From contig JAHHRS010000006.1 in NCBI GenBank assembly GCA_020025675.1, positions 1 through 58,705 on the forward strand: a stretch of DNA of 58,705 nucleotides, given 5' to 3'. The notes beneath the pieces are model-generated. The model saw only the letters and a program-made list of their open reading frames with translations. It was not told the origin of the DNA and ran no database searches. Of this stretch, positions 16,664 through 24,103 are shown one piece after another. The stretch comes from Oscillospiraceae bacterium (GTDB taxonomy: Bacteria > Bacillota > Clostridia > Oscillospirales > Oscillospiraceae). The position numbers and the translations under genes were made by a program. The stretch's first letter is position 1; every line of letters begins with the position of its first letter.

Positions 16664-17065
16664 TTTCATAATAAAAAATGAAGTCGCAGTGTTGCGGCTT
16701 CATTTTTTATTTTTTTATTGAAAGAGTGAAAGCTGAATTTTTCTTCCCTATTTTCCGGTTTTTTATTCGTGTAGAAAAATTATGGATTTTGTCAACTTTT
16801 TATTAGCAAATACTGCGGTTACGATGTAAAATATATTCTTTTTGCTTCTGTTTTGTCTAACTTAGTGAACTAAAAATTCAGTGTTTGCCGACCTGCTTTT
16901 TAAGTCAAAATATTATCATAAAATATTGTTATTTTATTGTTGATAATTGCTTCACAATGTACCTGTTTTTCCTGTTTGTTTCCGTCAATTTGGATTATAA
17001 TCCGGCTCACATTTTGGCATTTTATACAATTTTGTTTATTTATGCCTTGTTAAATTATAAATAAA
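16664..17065. other. Long AT-rich intergenic region after nadE
   Basis: Apart from the terminator at 16673-16708 and the promoter at 17066-17094, no gene is visible in this stretch. It holds two small inverted repeats: TTAGT/ACTAA at 16862-16873 and ATTATCA/TGATAAT at 16912-16947 (22-base gap). These could be regulator sites for the SDR gene, but this is only suggestive. Confidence 0.5.
16673..16708 (+). terminator. Terminator of nadE
   Basis: An AAAAAATGAAG stem pairs with CTTCATTTTTT around a GC-rich core with one wobble, followed by more T. It starts 10 bases after the nadE stop. Confidence 0.85.
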
Positions 17066-17094
17066 TTTACATTTTGCACAATTAATGCTATATT
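17066..17094 (+). promoter_or_regulatory. Sigma-A promoter of the SDR/small-protein pair
   Basis: TTTACA (17066-17071), a 17-base spacer and TATATT (17089-17094), 51 bases before the SDR ATG. Confidence 0.75.
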
Positions 17095-17145
17095 AAGCAC
17101 ATACATTAAACCGAACAAAGCAACAAGGAAGGCAGGTAAATAAAT

Positions 17146-17946
17146 ATGGGCTTTTTGACAGGTAAGACCGCCATTATAACCGGCGGCGGACGTTCCATTT
17201 TATCTAACGGTCGCTGCGGCTCCATAGGCTACGGTATAGCCACAGCCTATGCAAAGGAAGGCTGCAATCTGGTAATCACGGGACGCAACATGAAAAAATT
17301 GGAAAGCGCAAAGGAAGAGCTTGAAAGGCTTTACGGCATCAGGGTACTCCCTCTGCAGGTGGATGTTCACGCAGGAGCAAACAACGAGGAAATGATTTCA
17401 AAGGCCGTTTTAAGGGCCCATGAGGAGTTCGGAGATATTCAGGTGCTTATAAATAACGCTCAGGCATCTGCCTCCGGAGTTCCTATCGAATCTCACTCAA
17501 CGGAGCAGTTTGACCTTGCCATATATTCAGGGTTATATGCAGCCTTCTATTATATGAAAGCCTGCTACCCGTTTCTGGCAATATCCCACGGCAGCGTTAT
17601 TAACTTTGCGTCCGGCGCAGGTCTCTTCGGTAACTTCGGTCAGTGTGCATATGCCGCCGCCAAGGAAGGTATAAGAGGTCTTTCCCGTGTTGCCGCCACT
17701 GAATGGGGCAAATACGGAATAAATGTAAACGTTATATGCCCTCTGGCATGGACCTGCCAGCTGGAAAAGTTTAAAGAGGATTTCCCCGAGGCTTTCGCTG
17801 CCAATGTCCACATGCCTCCCGCCGGCCACTATGCCGACACTGAGACCGAAATAGGCAGAGTGTGCGTACAGCTCGCAAATCCCGATTTCAAATATATGAA
17901 CGGTGAGACCATTACCCTTGAAGGCGGAATGGGTCTGCGCCCCTAA
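17146..17946 (+). CDS. SDR-family oxidoreductase with enlarged cofactor loop
   Basis: Short-chain dehydrogenase/reductase, 266 aa, NAD(P)-dependent. The N-terminal glycine motif reads TGGGRS, then an insertion (ILSNGRC), then GSIGYGIA, so it is about seven residues longer than the classical TGxxxGIG. NNAQ replaces the common NNAG. The catalytic residues are Ser in INFASGAG and Tyr/Lys in YAAAK. Similar split motifs occur in SDRs that act on acyl thioesters or steroids, but the substrate is unknown. AGGAAGG precedes the ATG. A small gene follows after 33 bases. Confidence 0.85.
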   Translation: MGFLTGKTAIITGGGRSILSNGRCGSIGYGIATAYAKEGCNLVITGRNMKKLESAKEELERLYGIRVLPLQVDVHAGANNEEMISKAVLRAHEEFGDIQVLINNAQASASGVPIESHSTEQFDLAIYSGLYAAFYYMKACYPFLAISHGSVINFASGAGLFGNFGQCAYAAAKEGIRGLSRVAATEWGKYGINVNVICPLAWTCQLEKFKEDFPEAFAANVHMPPAGHYADTETEIGRVCVQLANPDFKYMNGETITLEGGMGLRP

Positions 17947-17979
17947 GAATAATATTATAATAGGAAAGGAATTATTAAA

Positions 17980-18339
17980 ATGCGTAAACTTGATACTATA
18001 CAGCAGAAGTACCTGCTCAACCATGCCTATGCTACCGATAACGCCGACCACAGCGGCGCTAACCATTTCTACACGGTTCTCGACTCCACAGATCAGCTTA
18101 TAATGGGCTATATTCGTTTCCAGCAGGGTGCCAGAAGCCGTCGTGAGCCTGCTAACGGATTAAGAGATGACGATTTACTGGAGATTGTCAGAGACCGTCT
18201 TAAAGGTTTTCAGCAGGGACCGTTCCCATGCGAGGAAAACCAGCTTGCACTTGAGTGCATTGAAAAGGCTCTCCAATACCTGAAAAAGCGTACAGACGAC
18301 CGTGCAGAGCGTGGAGTACTGGGCGTTGAGGTAAAATAA
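17980..18339 (+). CDS. Small protein resembling the Acb2/Tad1 hairpin family
   Basis: Protein of 119 aa. The C-terminal half matches the layout of a widespread phage-type family: GYIRFQQG, then NGLRDDDLLEIVRDRL, FQQGPFPCEEN, ALECIEKALQYL, RT..R..RGV.G. I recall this family being grouped with the Acb2/Tad1 anti-defence proteins, which sequester cyclic nucleotide signals; that link is from memory and needs a profile search. The N-terminal 45 residues are not recognised. AGGAAAGGA precedes the ATG, and a strong terminator follows. It shares a transcript with the SDR. No other phage gene is near, so a cellular use is possible. Confidence 0.5.
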   Translation: MRKLDTIQQKYLLNHAYATDNADHSGANHFYTVLDSTDQLIMGYIRFQQGARSRREPANGLRDDDLLEIVRDRLKGFQQGPFPCEENQLALECIEKALQYLKKRTDDRAERGVLGVEVK

Positions 18340-18349
18340 AATATTTTAG

Positions 18350-18384
18350 GCTGTGTCTCGTTTTTTCCGAGGCACAGCTTTTTT
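18350..18384 (+). terminator. Terminator after the SDR/small-protein pair
   Basis: An 11-bp stem (gctgtgtctcg/cgaggcacagc, one wobble) with a 7-base loop, followed by six T. Confidence 0.9.
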
Positions 18385-18432
18385 AATTGGAAAATTTATT
18401 GCATAAAAAACTGATTTCGGTCATTTTTTATA

Positions 18433-18461
18433 TTGTGCATGAATAATTAGGGTGTTATAAT
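18433..18461 (+). promoter_or_regulatory. Sigma-A promoter of gdhA
   Basis: TTGTGC (18433-18438), a 17-base spacer and TATAAT (18456-18461) preceded by TGT, giving an extended -10. Confidence 0.75.
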
Positions 18462-18519
18462 AAGGCAAACCGAAAAGTTTTAATAAAAAGTTTTAAATCG
18501 TTAAAGTGAGGAGCGAAAC

Positions 18520-19869
18520 ATGCTTAATAACGAATATCTTAAACGTGTATACGCACAGGTGGAAGCAAGAGACGGCCATGAAAAGGAATTTTTGCAGGCT
18601 GTCCGTGAGGTTTTTGAGTCTCTGGAATATGTTGTCCCCAAACACCCTGAGTGGGAAAAGGCCGGTCTTTTGGAGCGTTTTGTAGAGCCGGAGAGGGTTA
18701 TTGAATTCAGAGTTCCATGGACTGACGACAACGGCAACGTTCATGTAAACCGGGGTTACAGAGTGCAGTTTAACTCCGCAATAGGCCCCTATAAAGGCGG
18801 TCTCCGTTTTCATCCTTCGGTAAATCTCTCTGTTATAAAGTTTTTGGGCTTTGAGCAGATTCTCAAAAACTCCCTTACTACACTGCCCATGGGCGGAGGT
18901 AAGGGCGGATCGGACTTTGACCCCAAGGGCAAATCCGACAATGAGGTAATGCGCTTCTGTCAGAGCTTTATGACTGAGCTGTACAGACATATAGGTCAGT
19001 TTACTGATACTCCCGCCGGTGACATCGGAGTTGGCGCAAGAGAAGTGGGCTATCTCTTCGGTCAGTACAAAAAGATAGTTGACCGCTTTGACGGGGGCGT
19101 TATTACAGGTAAAGGCCTCAGCTACGGCGGATCTCTTGCCAGAACTCAGGCCACCGGCTACGGCATTTGCTACTTTGCCTCCGAGGTCTTAAAGCACCAG
19201 AAAAACGACAGTTTTCAGGGCAAGGATGTTATAGTTTCAGGCTCCGGTAATGTTGCACAGTACGCTGCACAGAAGTGTATGCAGCTGGGCGGCAGGGTCA
19301 TTGCCATGAGTGACTCCAAAGGCTATGTGTATGACCCCAGGGGAATTAACCTTGAAAAGCTTTTTGATATTAAGCAAAAGCGGAGAGAGCGCATCAGCGT
19401 GTACGCAGAAGAAGTTCCCGGTTCAGAATACCATGAAGGCTGCTCCGGTATCTGGAACGTAAAGTGTGATATTGCCATGCCCTGCGCCTCCCAGAACGAG
19501 ATGGACGAGGCAGGTGCAAAAGCACTTATAGCAAACGGCGCAATGGCTGTGTTTGAAGGCGCAAACATGCCCCTCACTCCCGAAGCCATAGCTGCGGTTC
19601 AGGAAAACGGTCTGCTTTACAGCCCCGGTAAAGCCTCCAACGCCGGCGGTGTGGCAACCTCCGGTCTTGAAATGAGTCAGAACTCCCTCCGTATGTCATG
19701 GAGCTTTGATGAGGTTGACGAAAAGCTTCACGGAATAATGAAGAACATTTACACCTCCTGCTATGACGCATCTGTTGAGTGCGGAAAACCCGGAGATTTG
19801 ATGCTGGGTGCAAACGTTGCGGGATTTTTGAAGGTGGCTGAGGCTATGATGGCTCAGGGTGTTGTCTGA
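18520..19869 (+). CDS. gdhA: Glutamate dehydrogenase, hexameric short form
   Basis: Interconverts 2-oxoglutarate plus ammonia and glutamate, using NAD(P)H. The N-terminal substrate domain holds KGGLRFHPSVN, PMGGGKGGSDFDPKG (active-site lysines) and DTPAGDIGVGAREVGYLF. The Rossmann domain has VSGSGNVAQYAA, and PGKASNAGGVATSGLEMSQN lies near the C-terminus. Length 449 aa is typical of bacterial assimilatory GdhA. GTGAGG sits before the ATG. It is monocistronic, with its own promoter and terminator. Cofactor choice (NADP versus NAD) is not settled by sequence alone. Confidence 0.96.
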   Translation: MLNNEYLKRVYAQVEARDGHEKEFLQAVREVFESLEYVVPKHPEWEKAGLLERFVEPERVIEFRVPWTDDNGNVHVNRGYRVQFNSAIGPYKGGLRFHPSVNLSVIKFLGFEQILKNSLTTLPMGGGKGGSDFDPKGKSDNEVMRFCQSFMTELYRHIGQFTDTPAGDIGVGAREVGYLFGQYKKIVDRFDGGVITGKGLSYGGSLARTQATGYGICYFASEVLKHQKNDSFQGKDVIVSGSGNVAQYAAQKCMQLGGRVIAMSDSKGYVYDPRGINLEKLFDIKQKRRERISVYAEEVPGSEYHEGCSGIWNVKCDIAMPCASQNEMDEAGAKALIANGAMAVFEGANMPLTPEAIAAVQENGLLYSPGKASNAGGVATSGLEMSQNSLRMSWSFDEVDEKLHGIMKNIYTSCYDASVECGKPGDLMLGANVAGFLKVAEAMMAQGVV

Positions 19870-19885
19870 TACAGTAATACATAAA

Positions 19886-19920
19886 AAAGTCCTCCGGTAT
19901 CATGAATATCGGAGGACTTT
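19886..19920 (+). terminator. Hairpin after gdhA
   Basis: A perfect 11-bp stem (aaagtcctccg/cggaggacttt) 17 bases after the stop. Only a short T run follows, so termination may be partial. Confidence 0.7.
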
Positions 19921-20039
19921 CACGTATTGTCCGTGCAAATTAATTTTTTGTTTTGGACAGCATATTTTATGTGTATTCTACTTTAATGAAACTTTATTGT
20001 ACCGTTTAATAATTGTGCCCCAATAAAGCATAAAAAGAC

Positions 20040-20065
20040 TTCCCCGGACTTTCGTCCGGGGAAGG
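20040..20065 (-). terminator. Terminator of 6S RNA
   Basis: A very stable hairpin (cttccccggac/gtccggggaag, tttc loop) is followed by a T run on the minus strand. Confidence 0.85.
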
Positions 20066-20292
20066 AACCCGCAAATGCCGTGTTGGCTCAATTATAACCT
20101 GCACGAAAAGGCAGGTGGGTCGCCTAAGTTCTGTTTCTCTGCTTCCAACTTCCAACCTTTTGGGCCGGGAGGCCTGCAATCCGCAGATTCAAATCAGCGT
20201 CCCTTATAATAAATGTGGGTTTAATGAGCCACAAGGGTCAAAAGACGACACGCACACAGCAGGAACTTTATCTGTTTAATATTTGCGGGAGC
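20066..20292 (-). ncRNA. ssrS: 6S RNA (ssrS)
   Basis: 6S RNA binds the sigma-A holoenzyme and mimics an open promoter. On the minus strand the ends pair as CCCGCAAAU (20289-20281) with AUUUGCGGG (20076-20068), continued by UGCUGUGU with ACACGGCA. The 3' side has GAGAAACAGAACUU, then GGCGACCCACCUGC, a small hairpin (ACCUGC/GCAGGU), and a GCCAACACGGC return. This parallels the 3' half of the E. coli molecule, which has CGACACAUUCACCU, a small hairpin in the central bubble, and a GGCAUCUCGG closing arm. A terminal hairpin with CCCUUGU/AUAAGGG arms lies at the far end. It lies just downstream of the DUF1292 gene on the same strand. A covariance-model search would settle it. Confidence 0.72.
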
Positions 20293-20333
20293 ACTATATA
20301 ACTATGCACTCCCCTCAGAGTTTATAACTCTCT

Positions 20334-20615
20334 TTATTCTTCCTCATCATCAAAAAGGATTTTCATAAAGCTGTCGTAGACTTCCTGAAGTTCATCGTCG
20401 TCATCGATAGTATCAAAAACCTCTTCACCGTTTTCCTCCAGATTGGAACGCAGGATAATCATACCGTAGTCGGGATCATCCTCATTCATATCCGCAGGCA
20501 GGAAAGCCACATAGCTCTTACCTTTATATTCCAGAGAGTCAAGAACTTCAAGTTCAAACTCCTGTCCGTCATCATCTACAATAGTAATAAAATCGCTTCC
20601 GAAGTCTTCACTCAT
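20334..20615 (-). CDS. DUF1292 protein (YrzB-like, 93 aa)
   Basis: Small, very acidic protein of the DUF1292 family (VDDDGQEFELEVLDSLEYKGKSYVAFLPAD, shown here only as a pattern over residues 12-42). In Firmicutes it often lies near ruvX/yrrK and mltG, and its function is unknown. The C-terminus is a run of Asp/Glu. GAGGGAGG precedes the ATG. It may share a transcript with the 6S RNA just downstream, though the RNA probably has its own start. Confidence 0.9.
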   Translation of the reverse strand: MSEDFGSDFITIVDDDGQEFELEVLDSLEYKGKSYVAFLPADMNEDDPDYGMIILRSNLEENGEEVFDTIDDDDELQEVYDSFMKILFDDEEE

Positions 20616-20678
20616 AATTTCTGCCTCCCTCTATCAGCACATTTATTTTATACCATGTTTAAGAGAAAATCAATACTT

Positions 20679-21026
20679 TTATGAACCCAAATCTTCAAGC
20701 AAACGTAAAAGTTCAGTTCTGTCTGCCACCGGTATACCTGTTTCCAGCATAGCCCGGTCTGTTTTTCTCAAAAAAGCGGTTTCTATTTCCGTAACGGTCA
20801 AAATTTTACGGAATTTTTTATCCTTAAATACGGTAACGAATCCATCGTTATTCTTAACGAAAAACTGGGCAGTGTCGGCTTTAGCGGCAAAATCTCCGTA
20901 AATTTCCTCCGGCAGCGAGCATTGCTTTCCGCTCTGAAGGCTTCCTATTGCCTGAGAGCCCATATACAGCGCCGCCGTCAGGAGAAGACACAGTATCACG
21001 ATCCTGATTTTGATTTTAATTATCAT
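20679..21026 (-). CDS. BofC C-terminal-domain-like small protein (115 aa)
   Basis: An N-terminal membrane or signal segment (residues 7-28) is followed by a short extracytoplasmic domain. The pattern FFVKNNDGFVTVFKD, then LRKTDRAMLETGIPV and ELLRLLEDLGS at the C-terminus, resembles the C-terminal domain of BofC, the forespore regulator of sigma-K processing in Bacillus. Most clostridia carry short BofC-like proteins of this type without the full SpoIVB/BofA circuit. The role here is uncertain. Confidence 0.6.
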   Translation of the reverse strand: MIIKIKIRIVILCLLLTAALYMGSQAIGSLQSGKQCSLPEEIYGDFAAKADTAQFFVKNNDGFVTVFKDKKFRKILTVTEIETAFLRKTDRAMLETGIPVADRTELLRLLEDLGS

Positions 21027-21181
21027 TGCCCCCTCCCACGTTTCTTTTGTGAATTATCCCCTTTTCCGGTTTATATATACCCTTTGCCTTTCATATTTTT
21101 TATTTTGCGAGGCAGAATTAAAGGCGGGAAAACATATTTTCTTAAAAATTTACATTTTCTCTACACGGGATTGACAGACTG

Positions 21182-21190
21182 TGTTATAAT
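21182..21190 (+). promoter_or_regulatory. Extended -10 promoter of the class A PBP gene
   Basis: TGTTATAAT forms an extended -10 box about 94 bases before the ATG. The TTGACA seen just upstream is too close to serve as its -35. Confidence 0.5.
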
Positions 21191-21283
21191 TGTAGTTCAG
21201 AATTGGTATGATGAAGTTATTGTACCCATTTCATTTTATTCTAATATTAAAATTATCAATGTGAAGGAGGTGCTTAACGAAAG

Positions 21284-23629
21284 ATGAATACTGATCCCGA
21301 TAAGGACATGGGTTCGGAGCAGGGAAAAGAAAACCTGCCCCAAGTCCCGGAAACTCAGGGGGACAAAAAGCATGTTAGACAGATGATATTTAAAACCGCT
21401 GACTACGGCATAGAAGGTGCGGCTGTCATTGTAAGCTCCGTGTTTAAAGTACTCGGCACTCTGCTTCTCATCTTTCTGATGACCGGGCTTTTGTTCGCCT
21501 GTGTTTTCGCCTACTATGTAAAGACATGTCTTGTTCCAGATTTGGATTTATCTTTGGAAGACTACAAGCTCAGCGAGTCCAGCACGATTTACTATCAGGA
21601 CTCCGGCGGAAACTGGAACGAGCTTGTAACCTTAGCAGGAAAGTATAAGCGCAAATGGGTGGATTATGAGGATATTCCGCCTTATATGGAAAAGGCTCTT
21701 ATCGCTATTGAAGATAAGCGCTTTTACGAGCACAAGGGTGTGGACTGGTACCGTACATCCGGCGCATTCGTTGAGATGTTCGCCAAAATGAACAGCAGCT
21801 TCGGCGGCTCTACAATTACTCAGCAGCTCATTAAAAACCTGACAGGTCACGATGATGTTACAATCTCCCGAAAGCTCACGGAAATTTTCGGAGCCTTAGA
21901 GCTTGAAAAGAAGTACGACAAGCAGGAAATAATGCAATGGTATCTTAACGCTGTCTACTTCGGTGAAAGCTGTTACGGTGTTCAGGCCGCCGCCGAGACA
22001 TACTTCGGAAAGGATGTGTCGGAACTGAGCCTTGCGGAGTGTGCCTCCATTGTGGGAATTACAAACCTTCCCACCTACTATGACCCCTTTTACAGTGAGC
22101 AGAACAACAAGGAGCGTCAGGAGACAATTCTGAGAGAGATGTATGAGCAGGGATTTATTGACTACGACACCTATAAAGAAGCCGTAGCTGAGGAGCTGGT
22201 GTTTACCCGCTCTCCCGGTGAGGAATACACTCAGAATATTTATACCTACTATGAAGAAGTGGTCATAGATGATGTGTTGAACGACCTTATGGAACTCAAA
22301 GGCATCAGCCTTGATGCGGCCCGCATGCTTCTTTATAACAGCGGTTATAAGATTTACTGCTGTATGGATATGAATGTCCAGTCTACCATAGACTCTGTCT
22401 ATACCGACCTTACTGCCATTCCCCCCGCCAGCGGCGGCAACGGTCAGCAGCTTCAGAGCTCTATCGTTATAATGGACCCCCATGACGGCAGAATTCTGGG
22501 TCTTGCCGGCGGTGTGGGAATTAAAGACCGTAACTTCCCGCTAAACCGTGCTACAAAGACTACCAGAGCCCCCGGTTCTTCCTTTAAGCCCTTAGCCGCT
22601 TACGGTCCGGCTGTGAACGAGGGTCTAATAACTCCGGATACTTTGGTTAACGACTCGCAAAACATTAAACTGGAGGGAACTGACTGGTTCCCCCATAACG
22701 ACAGCTATCAGAATCTGGGTGTTATTACTATTTATACCGCTCTCCAGCATTCATTGAATACGGTTGCGGCACAGATAGTTGATAAGCTTACGCCTCAAAC
22801 CTGTTACGATTACCTTACAGAACGTCTGGGCTTTGAGCATCTTGTTCCTGACGATATTTCCTATTCCCCCATGGCCTTGGGCCAGCTTACAAACGGCGCA
22901 ACAGTCCGTGAAATGGCTCAGGCTTTCGCAACTTTCGCAAATGACGGCACATTCACCTATTCCCGTTCCTATTCCATGGTGACTGACGCCAAGGGAAACA
23001 TTGTAATTGACAATTCACCCAAAACCATAGCAGCATTTGACCCCAATACCGCATATGTTATGACTTACATGCTGCAAAATGCAGTTGAAAACGGTACCGG
23101 CAGGGCGGCAAGACTGTGGAACATGCCTGTTGCAGGTAAAACCGGTACTTCCGGCGACACAAAAGACCGTTGGTTCTGCGGAGTCACCCCCTACTATGCA
23201 GCGGCCGTCTGGACAGGATTTGATATTCCGGCAACCATTAGCTCAAACGGAAACCCTGCGGCTCAGCTTTTCAACAAGGTAATGCATCCGCTGCATGAAG
23301 GTCTGGAATGGCGAAATTTCACACCCCCATATCTGGGCGGAAACACCGGCATTTTCGGTCTTGATGAGGATCTGGAAGATTACGAGAGCGACCTTATCAT
23401 CGACGAGGAGGGCAACATTATAGATCCCCATACTGATAATTCCACCGGCGGAAACGACATTATTATCGACGGCGGCAACTCAGGCAGCACTCATGAAGGC
23501 GGCGATTCAAGCGGCTTTGAGGGCAATTTTGAAGGGGGATATGATGATGGCTACGGCGGCGATAACGGCGGCTCCGACGGAGATTACGGTGACGGCGGAG
23601 GAAGCGACGGAATTATAATCTTCGGCTGA
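21284..23629 (+). CDS. Class A penicillin-binding protein (PBP1A-type)
   Basis: Bifunctional peptidoglycan glycosyltransferase and transpeptidase. A cytoplasmic tail and a membrane segment (about residues 55-85) precede the GT51 domain, with EDKRFYEHKGVDW and FGGSTITQQLIKNLTG. The transpeptidase has APGSSFKPL (active Ser), HSLN (SxN) and AGKTGTSG (KTG). Residues 700-781 are a low-complexity tail rich in Gly, Asp and Ser that ends in GIIIFG; it is outside the membrane. Length 781 aa. AAGGAGG lies 13 bases before the ATG, which is rather far. Confidence 0.96.
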   Translation: MNTDPDKDMGSEQGKENLPQVPETQGDKKHVRQMIFKTADYGIEGAAVIVSSVFKVLGTLLLIFLMTGLLFACVFAYYVKTCLVPDLDLSLEDYKLSESSTIYYQDSGGNWNELVTLAGKYKRKWVDYEDIPPYMEKALIAIEDKRFYEHKGVDWYRTSGAFVEMFAKMNSSFGGSTITQQLIKNLTGHDDVTISRKLTEIFGALELEKKYDKQEIMQWYLNAVYFGESCYGVQAAAETYFGKDVSELSLAECASIVGITNLPTYYDPFYSEQNNKERQETILREMYEQGFIDYDTYKEAVAEELVFTRSPGEEYTQNIYTYYEEVVIDDVLNDLMELKGISLDAARMLLYNSGYKIYCCMDMNVQSTIDSVYTDLTAIPPASGGNGQQLQSSIVIMDPHDGRILGLAGGVGIKDRNFPLNRATKTTRAPGSSFKPLAAYGPAVNEGLITPDTLVNDSQNIKLEGTDWFPHNDSYQNLGVITIYTALQHSLNTVAAQIVDKLTPQTCYDYLTERLGFEHLVPDDISYSPMALGQLTNGATVREMAQAFATFANDGTFTYSRSYSMVTDAKGNIVIDNSPKTIAAFDPNTAYVMTYMLQNAVENGTGRAARLWNMPVAGKTGTSGDTKDRWFCGVTPYYAAAVWTGFDIPATISSNGNPAAQLFNKVMHPLHEGLEWRNFTPPYLGGNTGIFGLDEDLEDYESDLIIDEEGNIIDPHTDNSTGGNDIIIDGGNSGSTHEGGDSSGFEGNFEGGYDDGYGGDNGGSDGDYGDGGGSDGIIIFG

Positions 23630-23655
23630 TTTAAGTCCCTGCACTTTATTTTCAT

Positions 23656-23689
23656 GGGGAGAAAAGCCGTTTTTACGGCTTTTTCCCCC
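23656..23689 (+). terminator. Terminator of the class A PBP gene
   Basis: A long stem (ggggagaaaagccgt paired with acggctttttcccc, one mismatch) with a tttt loop, 27 bases after the stop. Confidence 0.8.
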
Positions 23690-23796
23690 ACTTAGACCCT
23701 ATAACATGGTAAATTCAGCAATTTTACCTGTTTTTTCCCGTTGACATTTTAAATTCATTGTGTTACATTTTAGTTACAACACTGGAGGTGCTTTTG

Positions 23797-24078
23797 TTGG
23801 CAAATACATTGGAGTATAAAGGTCATCCTCTCCAGAGGAAAGACAACATTATTTATTACGGCAGCTTTTCCGACTCTCACATTATCATGCTGCAAATTCT
23901 GGACACTAAGAAAGTCAGCAATCTGGACGTAGCAACCAGAGTTTCTGTTCAGCTTCAGCTTACCGATCCGTCCATAAAGACAAGGGAAAAGATCGTGAAA
24001 AAGACAGAGAAGGACAGCCTTTACAACGCCATAGATGTGGCTGCGGTTTGGCTGGAGCGTGCGCTTTCCTCCAGATAA
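23797..24078 (+). CDS. Small conserved-looking protein, TTG start (93 aa)
   Basis: Not recognised. The TTG at 23797 is chosen because GGAGGT precedes it by 8 bases; the frame reads MANTLEYKGHPL from there. The sequence has a beta-rich middle (IIYYGSFSDSHIIMLQIL) and a helical, basic C-terminus (KTREKIVKKTEKDSL). No signal or membrane segment is seen. It sits 25 bases before the SH3b/NlpC hydrolase gene, and the two are probably co-transcribed. A cytoplasmic accessory role is possible but unsupported. Confidence 0.75.
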   Translation: MANTLEYKGHPLQRKDNIIYYGSFSDSHIIMLQILDTKKVSNLDVATRVSVQLQLTDPSIKTREKIVKKTEKDSLYNAIDVAAVWLERALSSR

Positions 24079-24103
24079 ACTACAAAGAAGGATATGTTGT
24101 AAA

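Noticed and set aside
17980..18339. Prophage remnant
   Set aside because: The small protein looks phage-like, but no integrase, capsid, terminase or attachment site is near.
20066..20292. RNase P RNA, because of an ACAGAA segment on the minus strand
   Set aside because: The molecule is too short and lacks the 5' P4 sequence (GAGGAAAGUC). The layout fits 6S RNA better.
21171..21190. TTGACA plus TATAAT as a standard promoter for the PBP gene
   Set aside because: The two hexamers are only about 7 bases apart, too close to act together. The extended -10 alone is kept as a weaker call.
23460..23620. Frameshift at the C-terminus of the class A PBP
   Set aside because: The glycine/aspartate-rich tail is unusual, but the reading frame is continuous and codon use stays similar up to the stop.
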